From the NCBI RefSeq assembly GCF_009870125.1, contig NC_046683.1:16005001-16069000 (forward strand): a stretch of 64,000 nt of DNA, given 5' to 3'. The DNA is from Drosophila pseudoobscura. Lineage: Eukaryota; Arthropoda; Insecta; Diptera; Drosophilidae. The notes below the pieces were generated by a model that ran no database searches, was not told the DNA's origin, and saw nothing but the letters and a program-made list of their open reading frames with translations. Shown here one piece after another: positions 35,964 to 47,925 of this stretch (position 1 is the first letter of the stretch; each line of letters begins with the position of its first letter). A program made the translations under genes and the position numbers.

Positions 35964-36563
35964 TTAGTCCTCCTCGCTGCTAGTATCGGGGGGCAAGCGA
36001 TTGGCTGGCCGAGTGACACGGACGAGCAGATGACGTATTGGCAGTCCGGAGCGCGCAGCCTCTGCTAAAGAGAGACGGGAGAAGCGATCGGCCATGTCGG
36101 ATGCTCTCGACTCCTCCTCGGCAACGGCATCGCGAATGTTCGACGACTCGCGATGCTGACGGCGAAAGTGCTGCGAAATTTTGAGCAAGCGGTCGGGTGG
36201 GGCCATGGGCAAGGCCACGCACAGTGGACAGATGGCGTCGCTGCGGTCGTCTTTGTGCTGGGCAACCACATGCTTCACAAGTTCGTGGTACGAATGGCCC
36301 ATGGTGCCGCAGATGGGGCAAGTGAAGCTATCGGCGTTCAGATAGGGAATTGGCTCCCCGGCAAAGTACAGCTTCTTAGCATCCTCGTCCAGCAGGCACT
36401 GCACTGGATGCTCCGACTTGTGCCGCCCACTCACCACCTTGGCGTCATAGCAGCTCTTACACAAATCAAAGTCGGCGCACTTCAGGCACTTGTAGCGGCA
36501 GCCAGTTATTCCGTTGCCCCAAAGGTCGCAGCCGTCACAAGTTGCGCCGTGCTGACGGTCCAT
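35964..36563 (-). CDS. KCMF1-like ZZ-type and Di19-type zinc-finger protein, 199 aa
   Basis: An ATG at 36563 opens a single 199-residue frame. Residues 9-52 form a complete ZZ finger: C9-C12, C26-C29, C35-C38, H48 and H52. Two C2H2-type fingers of the drought-induced-19 kind follow: C82/C85/H98/H103 (FTCPICGTMGHS) and C112/C115/H132/H137 (AICPLC). This order is that of KCMF1 family E3 ubiquitin ligases. Human KCMF1 is about twice as long, so this is a short paralog, ending in a C-terminal acidic TSSEED like the SSSDEDD region of KCMF1. Drosophila has several short KCMF1-like genes; CG15286 is one candidate counterpart, unconfirmed. A 56 bp 5' UTR intron precedes the ATG. Likely role: ubiquitin ligase or N-degron-type recognition, by family. 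Confidence 0.9.
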   Translation of the reverse strand: MDRQHGATCDGCDLWGNGITGCRYKCLKCADFDLCKSCYDAKVVSGRHKSEHPVQCLLDEDAKKLYFAGEPIPYLNADSFTCPICGTMGHSYHELVKHVVAQHKDDRSDAICPLCVALPMAPPDRLLKISQHFRRQHRESSNIRDAVAEEESRASDMADRFSRLSLAEAARSGLPIRHLLVRVTRPANRLPPDTSSEED

Positions 36564-36583
36564 TATGATTCCAGTTGCTTAAC

Positions 36584-36639
36584 CTTGTGTAGAGATGATG
36601 AGTCGACAAAAAGAATTACAATTTCTCCAAAGGACTTAC
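36584..36639 (-). other. 56-bp 5' UTR intron of the KCMF1-like gene
   Basis: AAAAAAG is followed by the donor GTAAGT at 36639, and CTCTACACAAG is the acceptor ending at 36584, 20 nt upstream of the ATG. Both sites match consensus. No TATA box is evident further upstream, unlike the secreted-protein genes. Confidence 0.7.
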
Positions 36640-39600
36640 CTTTTTTCGAGGTTGGATGTTGAAATGCAAATTGACTTGCAAATTTTACCAGAGAGAAATA
36701 AGTGGATGACGTTGCCAGGCGTCGATAATTATTGAGAGCAACTCTGTACCGATTCAAAATACTTCGAAAAGAGTTGCCATACTGTTCGAAAGAAGTCGTT
36801 AAGCTATAATTTAATTGTAATTCAATTCAAAGCTGATTTTGCAGCTTTATAATAAAAAACATACATTTCTTGCCTTTGGAAAAGATTATTTTTACCGACA
36901 GCTTTCAAAATGCTTGTTCTTGATAATTTTTAACGATTTCTCTGATTAATTTGATAATATTTCCCTGCTGCTGATTGAAGTTGATTGAAAGTGAGTTAAA
37001 ACTTTATATTTCCCAGACGAAAGGCTGGGAAGGCCGGAAGATCGGAAGGCCGATCGATGGCTGCATACATTATCTTTCATACATTCATTAAACAAATTTT
37101 AGAGCCCCAGTCTATCTCCGTACGTGACGCGTCTTCAGGGTTCAGACTCCAATTTGGCAAATCGTTGCATGCTATCTCTGTCCTTCAAATAAATCAGATC
37201 GCTAGGTCTAATGTCATACTAATCCCTTTTTTTCAGTTATGGTTTTTACCCCAAAAATGGCTCAAACCAAAAGCCAAAGTCTGGTGCTCGGTCTTCCTTT
37301 TTAACCCACTCATTTTCGTTTCGTTTGTTCGCGCTTTGTACATAAATTTCATGCAAATTGACTAATTAATTTCTGCGCAATGGATTCTTATCGTGCTATG
37401 CACTGGCCCATATAATATTTGCATAATGCATGTGTATTGGCTCAGTCTCAGTTCAGCGGAGTTCAGTTCAGTTCGGAGCCCCAGACCCGGACCCGGACCC
37501 GGCCCGGACCCCGACCGACCCACGCACTCGCCATGGCCCATGTCCCGGCTGAAGCTCCTACTATTCCAGAGCTTCGGCTACGGTTTCAGTTCCTCTTTCA
37601 ACAGAGGAGAAAAAAAACAAAAATTTTAATGACGGATATTAAGCATAACCACACAACTAAACGAAGAGTGGGTAGAGGGTATGGGTAGGAAACGGCTGGA
37701 GGGGGTACGACAGGGACTGCGGCTGCGGCTGGGGCTGGGAAAATTTATAATGCTTCCGTGTTTTCCCGCAGGACAGAAGGAGGGCGAGCGGCAGGCAGAC
37801 TGACTCGGAACAGGACCTTTAAGCCTGCCAAATATGCTGATTGCAGCAATAATGATGATTATGTTTGCCTGGCCTGCATGCGCGACGCAAATTTGTTGGC
37901 CAAAGCGGAAGGAAGTCGAAAGCATTGACAATGCCAGCGACACGAAACAAACCCAGAGGCTAACACACACACACACAAACACACACAAAGGGGGGAAGGA
38001 CAGGGTTAGATACACATATACTCGTAGAGCAAAAGAGTGGTAAGGGGCGAACAAGTGCAGCCACAATGCCAACGACAATGACGAGCTGCAAAAGCATTTA
38101 ACGACTTGAAAATGCGACTCCCGAACGTAGCGAACGTCCAACTTGACTGACATACTGACTAACTGACAGACCGACTGACTGACATTCAACAAATGCGAAA
38201 AAGAAACATTGAAAAGGGGTGGCACGGGTATAGAGGGGGTAGGCGGCAGCTTATGGAAATATCACAAGGCATCAAACAGCCCCAAGTCGAAGTGAAAAAT
38301 ACACTCATTACCCCCCAAGGAGAGACACTCGAATCACTATTGGTTTTTTCCAGAACTTCCAGAAACATAGATATTCCAAAATAAGTACTTAATTTCTGGG
38401 CTGAGCACTGAGTTCTCCTTTTATAGAAAATTTCACAAGACAAAACACACAAAAGTTTTATCCAAATTGATTCCTACGAATTTTAACAGATTTCAATGTT
38501 TTCTGCAACTTGGTATGGAATAAATCCCCAAGTGTAAGCTAAAAAGGATTTGATTTCTGATTAAACCATTCTGGATGGTAGTTTTTCAATGACAGACAGA
38601 CTACCGGGGGGAAACAGATGATTAAAATCAATTGGCTTTTCGGCTTAAAATATTTCAAACATCACCAAAGAAGAACGTGGCCCTTTGATAGGGTAAATAC
38701 GAGCGTGTATATTGTGCAACAAAATGATTGCATTGCGTGCAGAAAGTTTTGTTGGGGCCCTGCGTACACCCCCCCAAACGCAGTTCCGTGCCCCCGATCG
38801 TCCACCATCATTGGCTGCCTGCCTACTCCGGCATTCCGGATGAGTCCTCACTGTGGCCATATTAGCAAAGTGAATTGGTTTTTATTTGTAGCGGAAATGT
38901 GGAAAATTATTTTTCAGTTGTTGGTCGGTGATTTGCATAAGTCGCAGGTGACAGTCATCGTTGCTCGTTCCCCGGCAAGCGCTGCCCAACCCGGCTCACC
39001 CTTTCCCGACCCATATCCGAAGTCCCTACGAGGAGTTCTTCTTAGAGCCCGCTTTGGGAGTGGCCCGACAGTGCAAGAGCAGCTGTGGTTAGGCCCGGTT
39101 TTCCCTTACTCGTACCATGCATGCTCAAAGCGGCTTAAGTAAGAAGCAGCAATAGGACGATGACCAAGAGCAGGACAAGGACAAGGAACAGGACAACGAC
39201 GAGTAGCAGGAACGGAACCAGGAAAAGGACCAACAGAACTCATCTCCAACTCCATGTCTCTCTGCTTCGCCCATCCTCTGGGACAGACTAACGGCGATAA
39301 GAATACTCTGACAGATTTTGAGGTTCTTGGGCATGGATCTGGACACAAGCACCCCCTCTACACTCCCTCTACTGTAAAGAAAAGACTCTTGAGCCGCAAC
39401 TTGGATTGGGCTTGGCTTTGGGCGCTGAGTGCCGCTTTGTTACGGATTTGTTTTCGTTTGGATGTGGTGTGGTTGTGGATGCATTGGAGAAAGGGAACCT
39501 TCTTTGGGGACGCACGACGAAGGCGATCACTGGTTAGTGGGAAAAACCAACTAAAAGTCTCCCATCAGAAGCCTGTACTACGACTATTGCTTCTAGCTTT

Positions 39601-42600
39601 GGCATTGATTAGAATAGAGCTGATCTTCAAGGCCAGCGGCTTCCTCTCAAAGGAAATGCAATGACAGAAAGCTGCAATATTTGGCCGACTTGACAGTTGG
39701 GCTTTTAGCCTCGTGAGCACTTTTAGCTGTTGATTTATTTATATGGGGCTGGGCCAATCGTCTTTGCACAGTTGGTATTTAATTCAATTTATTTTTCATT
39801 TGGAGCTGTAGCCGGACTTGAGAATCTCGACTTCGGTCGGGGTCCCTGGAGACGGCTGTGATGCTGTGATGGCTGTGGAATGGATGGATAAAATGTTGCA
39901 TATACTGCATACACGGACTCGCTCTCGTGCTGTGTCCTCCATTCGGCTGTGTCCTCTTTCTGTTTCCGTTTGGCCGTTGGTCTGGGGGAAAGTTTTTATG
40001 CATGTGGCCATTAACTGGTGGCTTTGCCGCATACTCCCCTGATCTCCGGCCTCCTCCGCCTTTGAGGCAGCTGCCGCGACAAGTCAGGCTCCAGCCTCCG
40101 GCCTCCAGTCTCCCAAAATGTCGAACGGTGTGGCGGTGCAGCTGGAGCTGGAGGCAGAGGAACACTGCAACATTTGCTGGCTTGACTTGCACTTACCCGT
40201 GGGAAATCAGTTTAATGGAAATTATAGCATTCGATTACTTTTCGAACTAAACTCAAAGCAAGCTTTCTCCCCACCCCTTCAGCTCGTTTAAGTGGCTCAG
40301 ATTGCAGCTCATCAGGCCGTCCATCCGAATGCCTCCGGATTTTGTCGAAAAAACGTGTTTCAGGCAGTTGATGCAGGCAGGGCCTAGAACCATGACCAGC
40401 CCCGAACCAGAACCAGAAGGCCACAAAGAGGCGCTGGCATGGAAAATGGATCTTCTGGAGCAGTCAGGTGAGGCCTTTCCTCTTGCCATTTGCCATTTAA
40501 GTGACAAACCAATGGACAGTACAAATGTCGGAATGCCCACGGCAATACGCAGTGGGAAAAGTGTATTGTGGACTGAGAGAGAGCAAGGTGAATTCTTTGC
40601 AAAATTACATTATCTAATCACATTCTTTTTGTTTTTTTTTAGGCACATTTTCCTGTCTGCCTGCGGTGCTGATTAAAATGGACAAATGCAGAGAGACTCG
40701 TCACGAAAAACCGAAACAGAAAACGATTTTACCAGTGCAACGCTTCGTTAAGATTAGGAAAAAATTTGGAAAAATGTTCCATTAGGGGAAATTCGCTCGG
40801 AAATCGTCAGTGGGAATGGAGTATTTCGAGCATCGTTTGAATAATTTTTTGAGTTTTGGGACTCCTAGTGCTTGGATTTTGTGTGTTCTCGGACTGAGGC
40901 CATGTCGAAAAAAATCAGTTATAGGATTTCTCGGCGGCCCCACTGCCATATGGGCATCTGAAAATCAAGCGAAAGCATTTCCTGGAATGTTAACAACAAC
41001 AAAAGATGATATACTCGAAGTTTTAGCGAAAATTTTGCTGTTGTTGTGGTCTTCATTCTTTTGGCTACGTGATGCGGCCTCTCGATGGAGCGGCGTCGGT
41101 CCCTCTCGTGCCACAGGCAGTGCGTACATGAGTCTGTCTCTGGCTCCATCGCTTCCTCCTTCTCTGTGTGAAGGTCACGTGGCACAGCACTGACAAGGCA
41201 GGTCAGGCCTGCCTCTTGGTCCCCGGTCCCCGGTCCCAAGGCCCCCAGGCCCCCAGGCGCAAGTACCCCGTCCCGATCCACATGCGCCACACGCTCCACA
41301 TGGTCCTTTTTCGGCTGCTGTCGAATGTCGACATTGAGTTTAATGAAGTGCAACGAGAATTGGAAGCAATTGAAATGCATTTGCCATGTTGGATGCATTT
41401 GGACAGGGGGAGAGGCAGGTGAGAGTGGGGGCTTGGGTGCACCTGTACTGCTGCTGCTTTCCTGCTGTTGTTGCATCATCAAGTGCCGTTAAACATGCCA
41501 CACGCATCAAAGTGAAAATGCCGCAAAAACCCCCAAAAAAAGGTGGAATGAAAGAAAAACAACTAAAGTTAGAGCCAGGTCTTTATGCCCCCTTCGCTCC
41601 CTCTGGGTCGTGCTCTTTCCGGCACACAACGCCGCACAAAGACCTGAGGCCTGAGCAAAACTGTTCCCACTCTGACAAGCTGCTGTTAGGCCTCTGTTAA
41701 CGGCTCTGCCGCTGTCCGGGACGACGTCGCTGCCCGCTCCCAGCGCCTGCGCCTGCCTTCCGAGGCACTTCGGCTGTGGTTCGTCTCCGTTCGGCTCCCT
41801 CAGCCTCGTCAGCGTCTAAAATTTGGATCGTCTTCGGCTCGCTTTTTAGGCCATGGCCCAGCTGTCCTTCGGTTTTAGTTCATATGGCGGCCATTCAGCG
41901 GCCTGCACTGCCCAGGAGCGGTTCTGTGCGACGTGGCGTATGCGCGATATTTGCCCGGCCTGACAGAGCACTCTAGTTTTACGAGAACTTTGGTGAACTA
42001 CTGGTGCTCCGCTCCGCTCCGCTCCTCTCATTCTCACTTGAAGAGCCCTGAAATATTATCTTTATGAAAATGCACTTGTCAGCGAAAATTTTCCGCAAGT
42101 CAAGGTACGCCGAGGGGGATGGGAGGGATTGGGGGTGAGAATAGATCTGAGGAATAAGATGGAAATGCACTTGAAGAAGTTGACTTGACTGGGCGGCTGC
42201 GAGTCGGATTCGGTTCGTTTGGGCCGTGTCAACTTTCTTTTGCCCATCATCGCCGTAGGAAAGTTCTTCTGCGCGCTCATTACTGAAACGCTTATGATGA
42301 TGCTTTTTGCCCGAGCGGGCTGTGAGCCTGATCTGTGTATCTGAATTTGAACGAATTTGAGCGAAATAGAGCAACGGGAAGAGGGTCTCGCCGGGGCTCG
42401 GAAAGAGGTTTGACATGCAACTGCAGTTTTGGCCATTGTAAACATTCAGCAAGGAGCAGCACCGAAGTTATCCCCAATTTAAATGACGGACATTTAACAG
42501 GAACGAGGCTTCTGCAAGTGGGGATTATGCAACTAAAAGGGCAGAATATTCCAGCAGCCAAGAATGAAATGCTTCTAGCATTGAAGAGCCATTACTAAAA

Positions 42601-42780
42601 TCCTCGAATGAATAGAAATTCGTTTCATATAGCTACAGCTGAAGTGATTTCTAAGCATTTAATGGGAGAGTCATTGAGAACTGAAGAACATAAATATAAG
42701 CCCAGTTTTCAATATACAAATTTAAGGATGCTGCTAATTTAAAGCAATTACAAAGCAATTCTCTATGGTATAGTACATAC
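36640..42780. other. non-coding stretch
   Basis: No supported gene in 6 kb. Contains GGACCC runs (37484-37512), CA tracts (37961-37988), CTGA/CAGAC repeats (38145-38185), AGGACA-type repeats (39165-39200) and GTCCCCG-type duplications (41218-41240). Several ORFs of 100-190 codons (for example 40919-41482) lie in GC-rich DNA and mirror each other. Confidence 0.5.
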
Positions 42781-42784
42781 TTAT

Positions 42785-43020
42785 ATATATAAAAGATATT
42801 CGGTTGTCCGATTTTACCGTAATTCAGCGCAAACCTACATAAATATCTGAACTTTTTAAATTTTGTATGGAAAATAATAATAATATGAAATATAAAAAAG
42901 TACTCACCGCATGTCGGTCTAATATAATCATTTAATTAACAATTATACATAATTATTATAATTAATAGCTAGGGCGCTTCACCCGCAAGCCCCCGCTTCG
43001 TTCGAGCGCCCCCAGAAAAT
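42785..43020. mobile_element. AT-rich repeat-like block ending in a GC-rich hairpin
   Basis: An AT-rich stretch is interrupted by a sharply GC-rich segment at 42968-43014. Its arms GGGCGCT (42972-42978) and AGCGCCC (43005-43011) are inverted. The 15-mer GCTAGGGCGCTTCAC at 42968 recurs with one indel shift as GCTAGGGGCGCTCAC at 51595, and the CGCTTCGTTCG inside recalls the CGCTTCGCTCG of the 55163 repeat. This suggests related MITE-like elements. Ends are not defined. Confidence 0.4.
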
Positions 43021-43072
43021 AATTTATAATTATTTATTAAGTATTATTAAGTAACTGTCTTGGAATTTTGCA

Positions 43073-43078
43073 TTTATT
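43073..43078 (-). terminator. poly(A) signal AATAAA for the 43196-43606 ORF
   Basis: TTTATT on the plus strand, 118 nt beyond the stop codon at 43196. Confidence 0.4.
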
Positions 43079-43195
43079 TATGAATATTCGAAATAAAGAG
43101 CTGCAGTCGCTGAGGAGAGCTTGGATCCAGTTGTAACAAAAGTTGTATGTTGTAAATTAATTCAGAGCTTCCCTGGGCAGATGGTCCAGCGTCGT

Positions 43196-43606
43196 TTAGT
43201 TCTGGCTTGGGCTTTGTCCTGCACTCTCTTCCCTTTCTGTTCCCAGATCCAGCGAAGGATTTGGTGGATCCTCCGGCATTGGTCCTGCCGGGGCAGCACA
43301 AGGTGCTGCTGCATTTTTCAGGTTCCCTGGGCTCTCTCCGCGTCCTGCAGGTCGCATGCAGAGCAGTTTTAGCGGCTTTGGTTCAGGCATCACAGGGGCA
43401 GGAGGAGCCGCCTCCTGAGTAAATGCTAGCATTTGCTGCTCCAAGGTCAGCATTGACTTCTCCCGGGGTGGCGGAGGCAGCGGCAGCGACAAGATTGACG
43501 CCTTCAGCTGCATCACCATCTCGGTCAGATCGTGACAAGCCATTTTGCCCCCTCCCGAAGATTCGGTGGACATCGGTGCAACGTCATGGCTCTGCTTATT
43601 GGACAT
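43196..43606 (-). CDS. unrecognised small Pro/Ala-rich protein, 136 aa
   Basis: The frame starts at an ATG (AATTATGTCC) and runs 136 residues to TAA at 43196. Residues 20-60 are the most protein-like: MACHDLTEMVMQLKASILSL followed by PLPPPPRE and LTLEQQMLAFTQE, which may form two short helices separated by a proline linker. The rest is Pro/Ala/Glu-rich. It has no signal peptide or membrane segment. Support: an AATAAA 118 nt downstream, and a clean acceptor (TTTGCATTCTCTTTCCAG) on the same strand at 43924, which could end a 5' UTR intron. Against: no clear promoter and no recognised family. The GC-rich composition stands out in an AT-rich neighbourhood, as expected for coding DNA. Confidence 0.5.
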   Translation of the reverse strand: MSNKQSHDVAPMSTESSGGGKMACHDLTEMVMQLKASILSLPLPPPPREKSMLTLEQQMLAFTQEAAPPAPVMPEPKPLKLLCMRPAGRGESPGNLKNAAAPCAAPAGPMPEDPPNPSLDLGTEREESAGQSPSQN

Positions 43607-45705
43607 AATTCAATTTTGACTGCTTCGAATTTCGATACAAAAGTAAAAAAAAAAAGTAAAAATAAAAAAGTCTAAAATTTGTAATTTAGTTTCCGAATCG
43701 ACTCCGCCCCAACGACTGACTGGAGAGAATTTGTGTCTGGATAAGGGCAAGAAAACAAAATAAGCGCCAACTAGATTGGGCAACATTTCTTTTCGTAGGA
43801 GAAACATTTGAATTCCAATTCATAGCACAACTCGGAACTTTCCCCGACGAACAACTGCAGTCTGGGAGCCCAGGACAAGCGGAACAGTAGCCTAGACTCG
43901 TACGTACGGCATGGCATGGCTTCCTGGAAAGAGAATGCAAATAAAAATAAATTATAATTATAATAAGTAATAAATAAGAGTAAATATCGCGAGTGGCGGG
44001 GTGGCGGAGTGGCAGGGACGGACTCGCTGAAGCGGTTTCACACGCAATTAACATATTCTCTCTACTCCGCTGAAATGCTGAAAACGCTTCCATATGGATT
44101 ACGTGGTGCTGCCTGATCCCACCCACTGGAACCACGTTTTCTCCTGCTCTCAGCTGCGTCGCAGTGCGCGCGGGGATTTAATTTTTCGTTCTTTGTCTTT
44201 TTGCGCTTTTTAATTACTTGTTTTTTTTTTGTGGCACGTTTTTTATTCAATTACTTGTACAAATTGCAAACAGACAACAAATGTGCAGCGCACAAAAAAG
44301 AGCAAGTAATCGTGGGAGCTGGTTGTGTGTCGGCGCGGGGGGAGGGTAAGGGTAAGGGGAAGGCAAAGGGACAGGGGTCATGATATCCATGGACCCATCT
44401 GTGCAAACTCTGAATAAATGTGGCAGTTTGTATGATATTCCAGTCACATCCTGCCCCCCCGCCCCGCCGCATATGCCGATTCCAGTATCCAGCCCAGTCG
44501 CGAATCGTCACTTTTCAGTCGAATTAAACAATTAACAAGTGTAATTGATAAACAATTAGTGGCATTATGAGCGAGCCGCAAAAACGCATGCTACAAAAAA
44601 AAAACAAAAAAAACAAAAACCAATAATAATAAAAAAGAAGACCCATCCAATATGTACGTACGTTCATATAAAACAAAAGAAACCTGAAGCCGAAGAAAAA
44701 AAGCCTCAAGACCGCAGATGGCAATACCCAACAAATTTCAATTCATATTTGATCGTATTTAATTCTATTTTATATTCTATTATTATATTACCATTTTGTA
44801 ATAAAATAAATCAGTCCAGATTAATAAAGTGTTTAGTGTAAAATTCAAATAATTTTGTTAGTAGGGCCTTAAATATAAATATACATCTTGTAGCCCCAGG
44901 GATTGTATGTGAAATAGAAAAAAAAACATTTTTGATTTCATTATTGAAGTTCAAAATATTTATCTTCGATTTAAAAGTAATATGTACATGAGACTATTGA
45001 AACTACGAAAGCTATCGACTTTCAGCCTACAAACGATCCAGAAAGATGTATTGTCATCGGGTAAGGGTATAGTTATGCAAAATATACATAAATAGCTCGA
45101 GTATGTAAATATTAAGCATGTAGGAAAGCAGTGTACATATGTACATACATATATACACGAGTATATGGCTGATAAGCAGCGCTGGCGAGAGGGATAAGAA
45201 GGCGAGAACTATTTATTTATGGCAGCAGACAATTCTCAGAAGCGTTAATGACCAACGCAAGCTGAAAACAGAAAAGCTGCCGTTGCGGCAAAAAAAAAAA
45301 TCTTATATATTGACATTATTTTTGGACACTGTACATATGTACTCACACATATGTTTATAAACACAATGTATATCATTCGATATGTGTTGAGGGGTGGAGT
45401 GAGGCATAGACAGTTCTGCCAACATTTTGCCAGCTGCCACAGCTTATGGCCAACTCCTATGGACTTGGCTAATTCGTCTGTAGGGTGCTGATAGCAAAGA
45501 AAAAATCCCCGAAGTATAAAAAAATTGTTCATAAAATTTCAATGTATAATGACAATTTATAGACGCTTTTCTAATCGTATCCCAAAAACCAGTCGGACGG
45601 CGCGGCGCGTACGTCTCTCGGCATCTGATGCTCTCTGCTCGAAGGCAAGGCCCCCATGGCATCTGATGGCGTGGCAGGGTGGAGGGAGACCCGCTAAGTG
45701 CCGCA
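43607..45705. other. non-coding stretch
   Basis: May hold the 5' UTR exon and intron of the gene ending at 43196 (acceptor AG at 43925-43924). The rest is AT-rich with A runs at 44596-44620 and 45287-45300 and no supported gene. Confidence 0.45.
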
Positions 45706-45743
45706 TATATAAGCAAATGGCTAGACTTGATCTCTATTTAGTT
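45706..45743 (+). promoter_or_regulatory. TATA box and initiator of the mucin-like gene
   Basis: TATATAAG at 45706-45713 lies about 32 bp before TTAGTT at 45738-45743. A start near 45740 gives a 63 nt 5' UTR. Confidence 0.65.
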
Positions 45744-45802
45744 GTGGTCGACTACTGTGCGCTACTTGGACCGAGGAAATACGAGTTTTTACTTGCTAGA
45801 AA

Positions 45803-46483
45803 ATGCGTGCGGCTACGTTGATAATATTTGGCCTGCTGATGGTCGGCTGCTGTCTGGCCCGTCCCCAGGACAGCTCCCCGTCGTCGACGACGACGACGAC
45901 GACGACAAGCACCACAACCACTCCCAAGCCCGTGGAGGATAAGGCGAGTTCCACGACAACGACCAGCAGCACAACCACAACGACAACGACGACAACTCCG
46001 AAACCAGACCCCAAAACTGCATCTCCCAGTACAACAACCACCAGCACTACTCCGAGCACAACCACCAGCACTACAACACCCAGTCCCAGCACAACTACCT
46101 CTAGTACTACTCCCAGTACCACCAGCACCACTACAACCACTACAACCACCCCCAAGCCCAAGGACGCTGGCGATGAGGAGGCCGAGAAGCTGCTGCAGCA
46201 ATGCGCCGAGCTGAGCAGACGCAAGAAGCGCGGCGGATCCTCCTCCGAGGAGGACAGCGGCGAGGGAAAGTCCTCCAAGTCGGGCAGGAAGGAGCGCAAG
46301 CAGCTGAAGAAGATGTGCAAGGAGCTCAAGAGGCAGCAGGAGCGCAAGCAGGAGAAGACCCAGAAGGGATCCCTCTCAGAGCTGGCCCAGGCATTGCGCA
46401 CCTATGCTCAGCGCCACGGCCAGGAAGACCGCCACGAGCACCGCCAGGACCAGCGCCATCACCACGGCCATCGCAGGCACTAA
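45803..46483 (+). CDS. threonine-rich mucin-like secreted protein with basic C-terminal domain, 226 aa
   Basis: A single-exon gene with ATG in good context (AGAAAATGCG). Residues 1-19 are a signal peptide (LIIFGLLMVGCCLA, cleavage likely before RP). Residues about 24-117 are almost only Thr, Ser and Pro, with TTTTPKP-type punctuation, a mucin-type O-glycosylation domain. Residues 121-226 are charged: EEAEKLLQQC, then RRKKRG (139-144), a furin-type site, then an acidic Ser/Glu stretch, a Lys/Arg-rich segment with Cys172, and a His/Arg-rich tail. Only two cysteines lie in the C-terminal half (134 and 172), on opposite sides of the RRKKR. Processing there could leave the halves joined by a disulphide. 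The Thr block resembles salivary glue and peritrophic mucins, but I do not recognise an ortholog. Confidence 0.92.
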   Translation: MRAATLIIFGLLMVGCCLARPQDSSPSSTTTTTTTSTTTTPKPVEDKASSTTTTSSTTTTTTTTTPKPDPKTASPSTTTTSTTPSTTTSTTTPSPSTTTSSTTPSTTSTTTTTTTTPKPKDAGDEEAEKLLQQCAELSRRKKRGGSSSEEDSGEGKSSKSGRKERKQLKKMCKELKRQQERKQEKTQKGSLSELAQALRTYAQRHGQEDRHEHRQDQRHHHGHRRH

Positions 46484-46591
46484 AAAGATTCAAAACTCCT
46501 GATGGATCATCTCCATTTCAACACCTAAGGCAGTTATTTTTTTATATATGTGTGTATATATTTTTTTAATTTGTGAAAGTTTTTGATTGGA

Positions 46592-46597
46592 AATAAA
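46592..46597 (+). terminator. poly(A) signal AATAAA of the mucin-like gene
   Basis: AATAAA 109 nt after the stop codon at 46481-46483. Confidence 0.75.
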
Positions 46598-46599
46598 CG

Positions 46600-47855
46600 T
46601 GAAAAAATGCATACCATTTCTGTTTGTGGGAGAAAGTGCAAATATCTCAGGATGGCGGTATTTGTTCTTTCGATCAACAATTGGTATCATTTTTTTTCTC
46701 TTCACTGATTATACATATGTTCATAAGAACAGTACAAAAAGTTTTCCTAACTTCCGGAGAAAATGTTCCACTGGATGGCAAATCAAAGCAATGACATGAT
46801 ATGGGATATTTTTCATACATACATTTCGTGCAAACGAGACAATAATAAGGTTGTATGTGGGCCTGAAAAGTAGATAGATAGATCGCTTCCTCATACAGCG
46901 AATTGCCATACATTCCCATAATTTTGTACCTTGCACTCCTTTATTATTATTATTTCAACAAATTTGTTGTGTGTTTTTCCACTACGATATTAAAAAACGA
47001 CATAAAACTTTATCGCTTTTTGATATTCTCAACCTCCGTCTTTGATTTATGATTTTTCTATAAATACTTCCGCTGTTCGTACGTATATCGAAAACAACAA
47101 CAATATCAAACAAAATCCAAGATCCAAACCCGTTTTTGGGCACGCAATAATTTTTTTTTATTTGTATATGTAATAAAAATATTAGAATAAAAAAAGCTAA
47201 TAACTTTCAAATGTATCAACAATACAGAATATATGTTTATTATTTTATGTGGAAATCATTGGAGCTACTCTTACACGCATTGTAAATTCCTCGACCTTCT
47301 TCGAGTGGTAGTTCGAGGGTATTGGTTGGCGAGTTTAGTTTTTGTCTTTGGGCTACGACTGGCCTAAGGTCAAATTTGAAAATGCCCACTGGGTGCCAAG
47401 AACAGCTATCGGTTGAAAGCAATTTGCATAATCAACATGTGAGAAAATGAAGCGAAAAGAGAATTTAGACAGCGGCAAAAATCGTGTGCGTATACGTATA
47501 CGTATACTCGTATCGAAAAATATGAATGTTAATGAGCTGTCCGGTTGTCCAGTTGTCCATATGTCCAGAGTTCGTCGCTGAGCCGTTGAACTCTGCCCGG
47601 CATGGGGGTAGAACGAGCGGGAGATGGCGATGGGGCGGTGGAGGATGGAGGATGGACGCTACTCTATTGGTAAATGGGTCGCCCCTTGGCCGTTTCTTGT
47701 TGTTTTTTCTTGGTTTTTCGACACGCTCTGAGCCCCGATAGTTAATTATGCTAGATCTCTGGGCTGGCAAAAAGAAAAATTAAAAAGAACAACCATCTAA
47801 ATTGGCTGGAGAAATGCCGTTAGGGAATGATTTATGCGCAAGTTGGCCAAGAAGT
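46600..47855. other. intergenic, non-coding
   Basis: AT-rich spacer between two plus-strand genes. Contains a GTATAC palindrome repeat (47490-47507). No gene is supported. Confidence 0.55.
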
Positions 47856-47858
47856 TGA

Positions 47859-47895
47859 TATAAGTTTCAGTTGGGGAACGGAACGCGACTCAGTT
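47859..47895 (+). promoter_or_regulatory. TATA box and TCAGTT initiator of the Arg/Gln-rich gene
   Basis: TATAAG at 47859-47864 and TCAGTT at 47890-47895 place the start at 47892, 33 bp from the TATA box. This puts the start upstream of the ATG at 47926 and downstream of all earlier in-frame start codons, so it decides the start. Another TCAGTT at 47867 is too close to the TATA box. Confidence 0.65.
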
Positions 47896-47925
47896 GAGAT
47901 AGTTGAGGCAAACGAAGACGTTGAT

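Noticed and set aside
38193..38384. 63-codon plus-strand frame
   Set aside because: Plausible composition but short and without promoter, poly(A) signal or motif.
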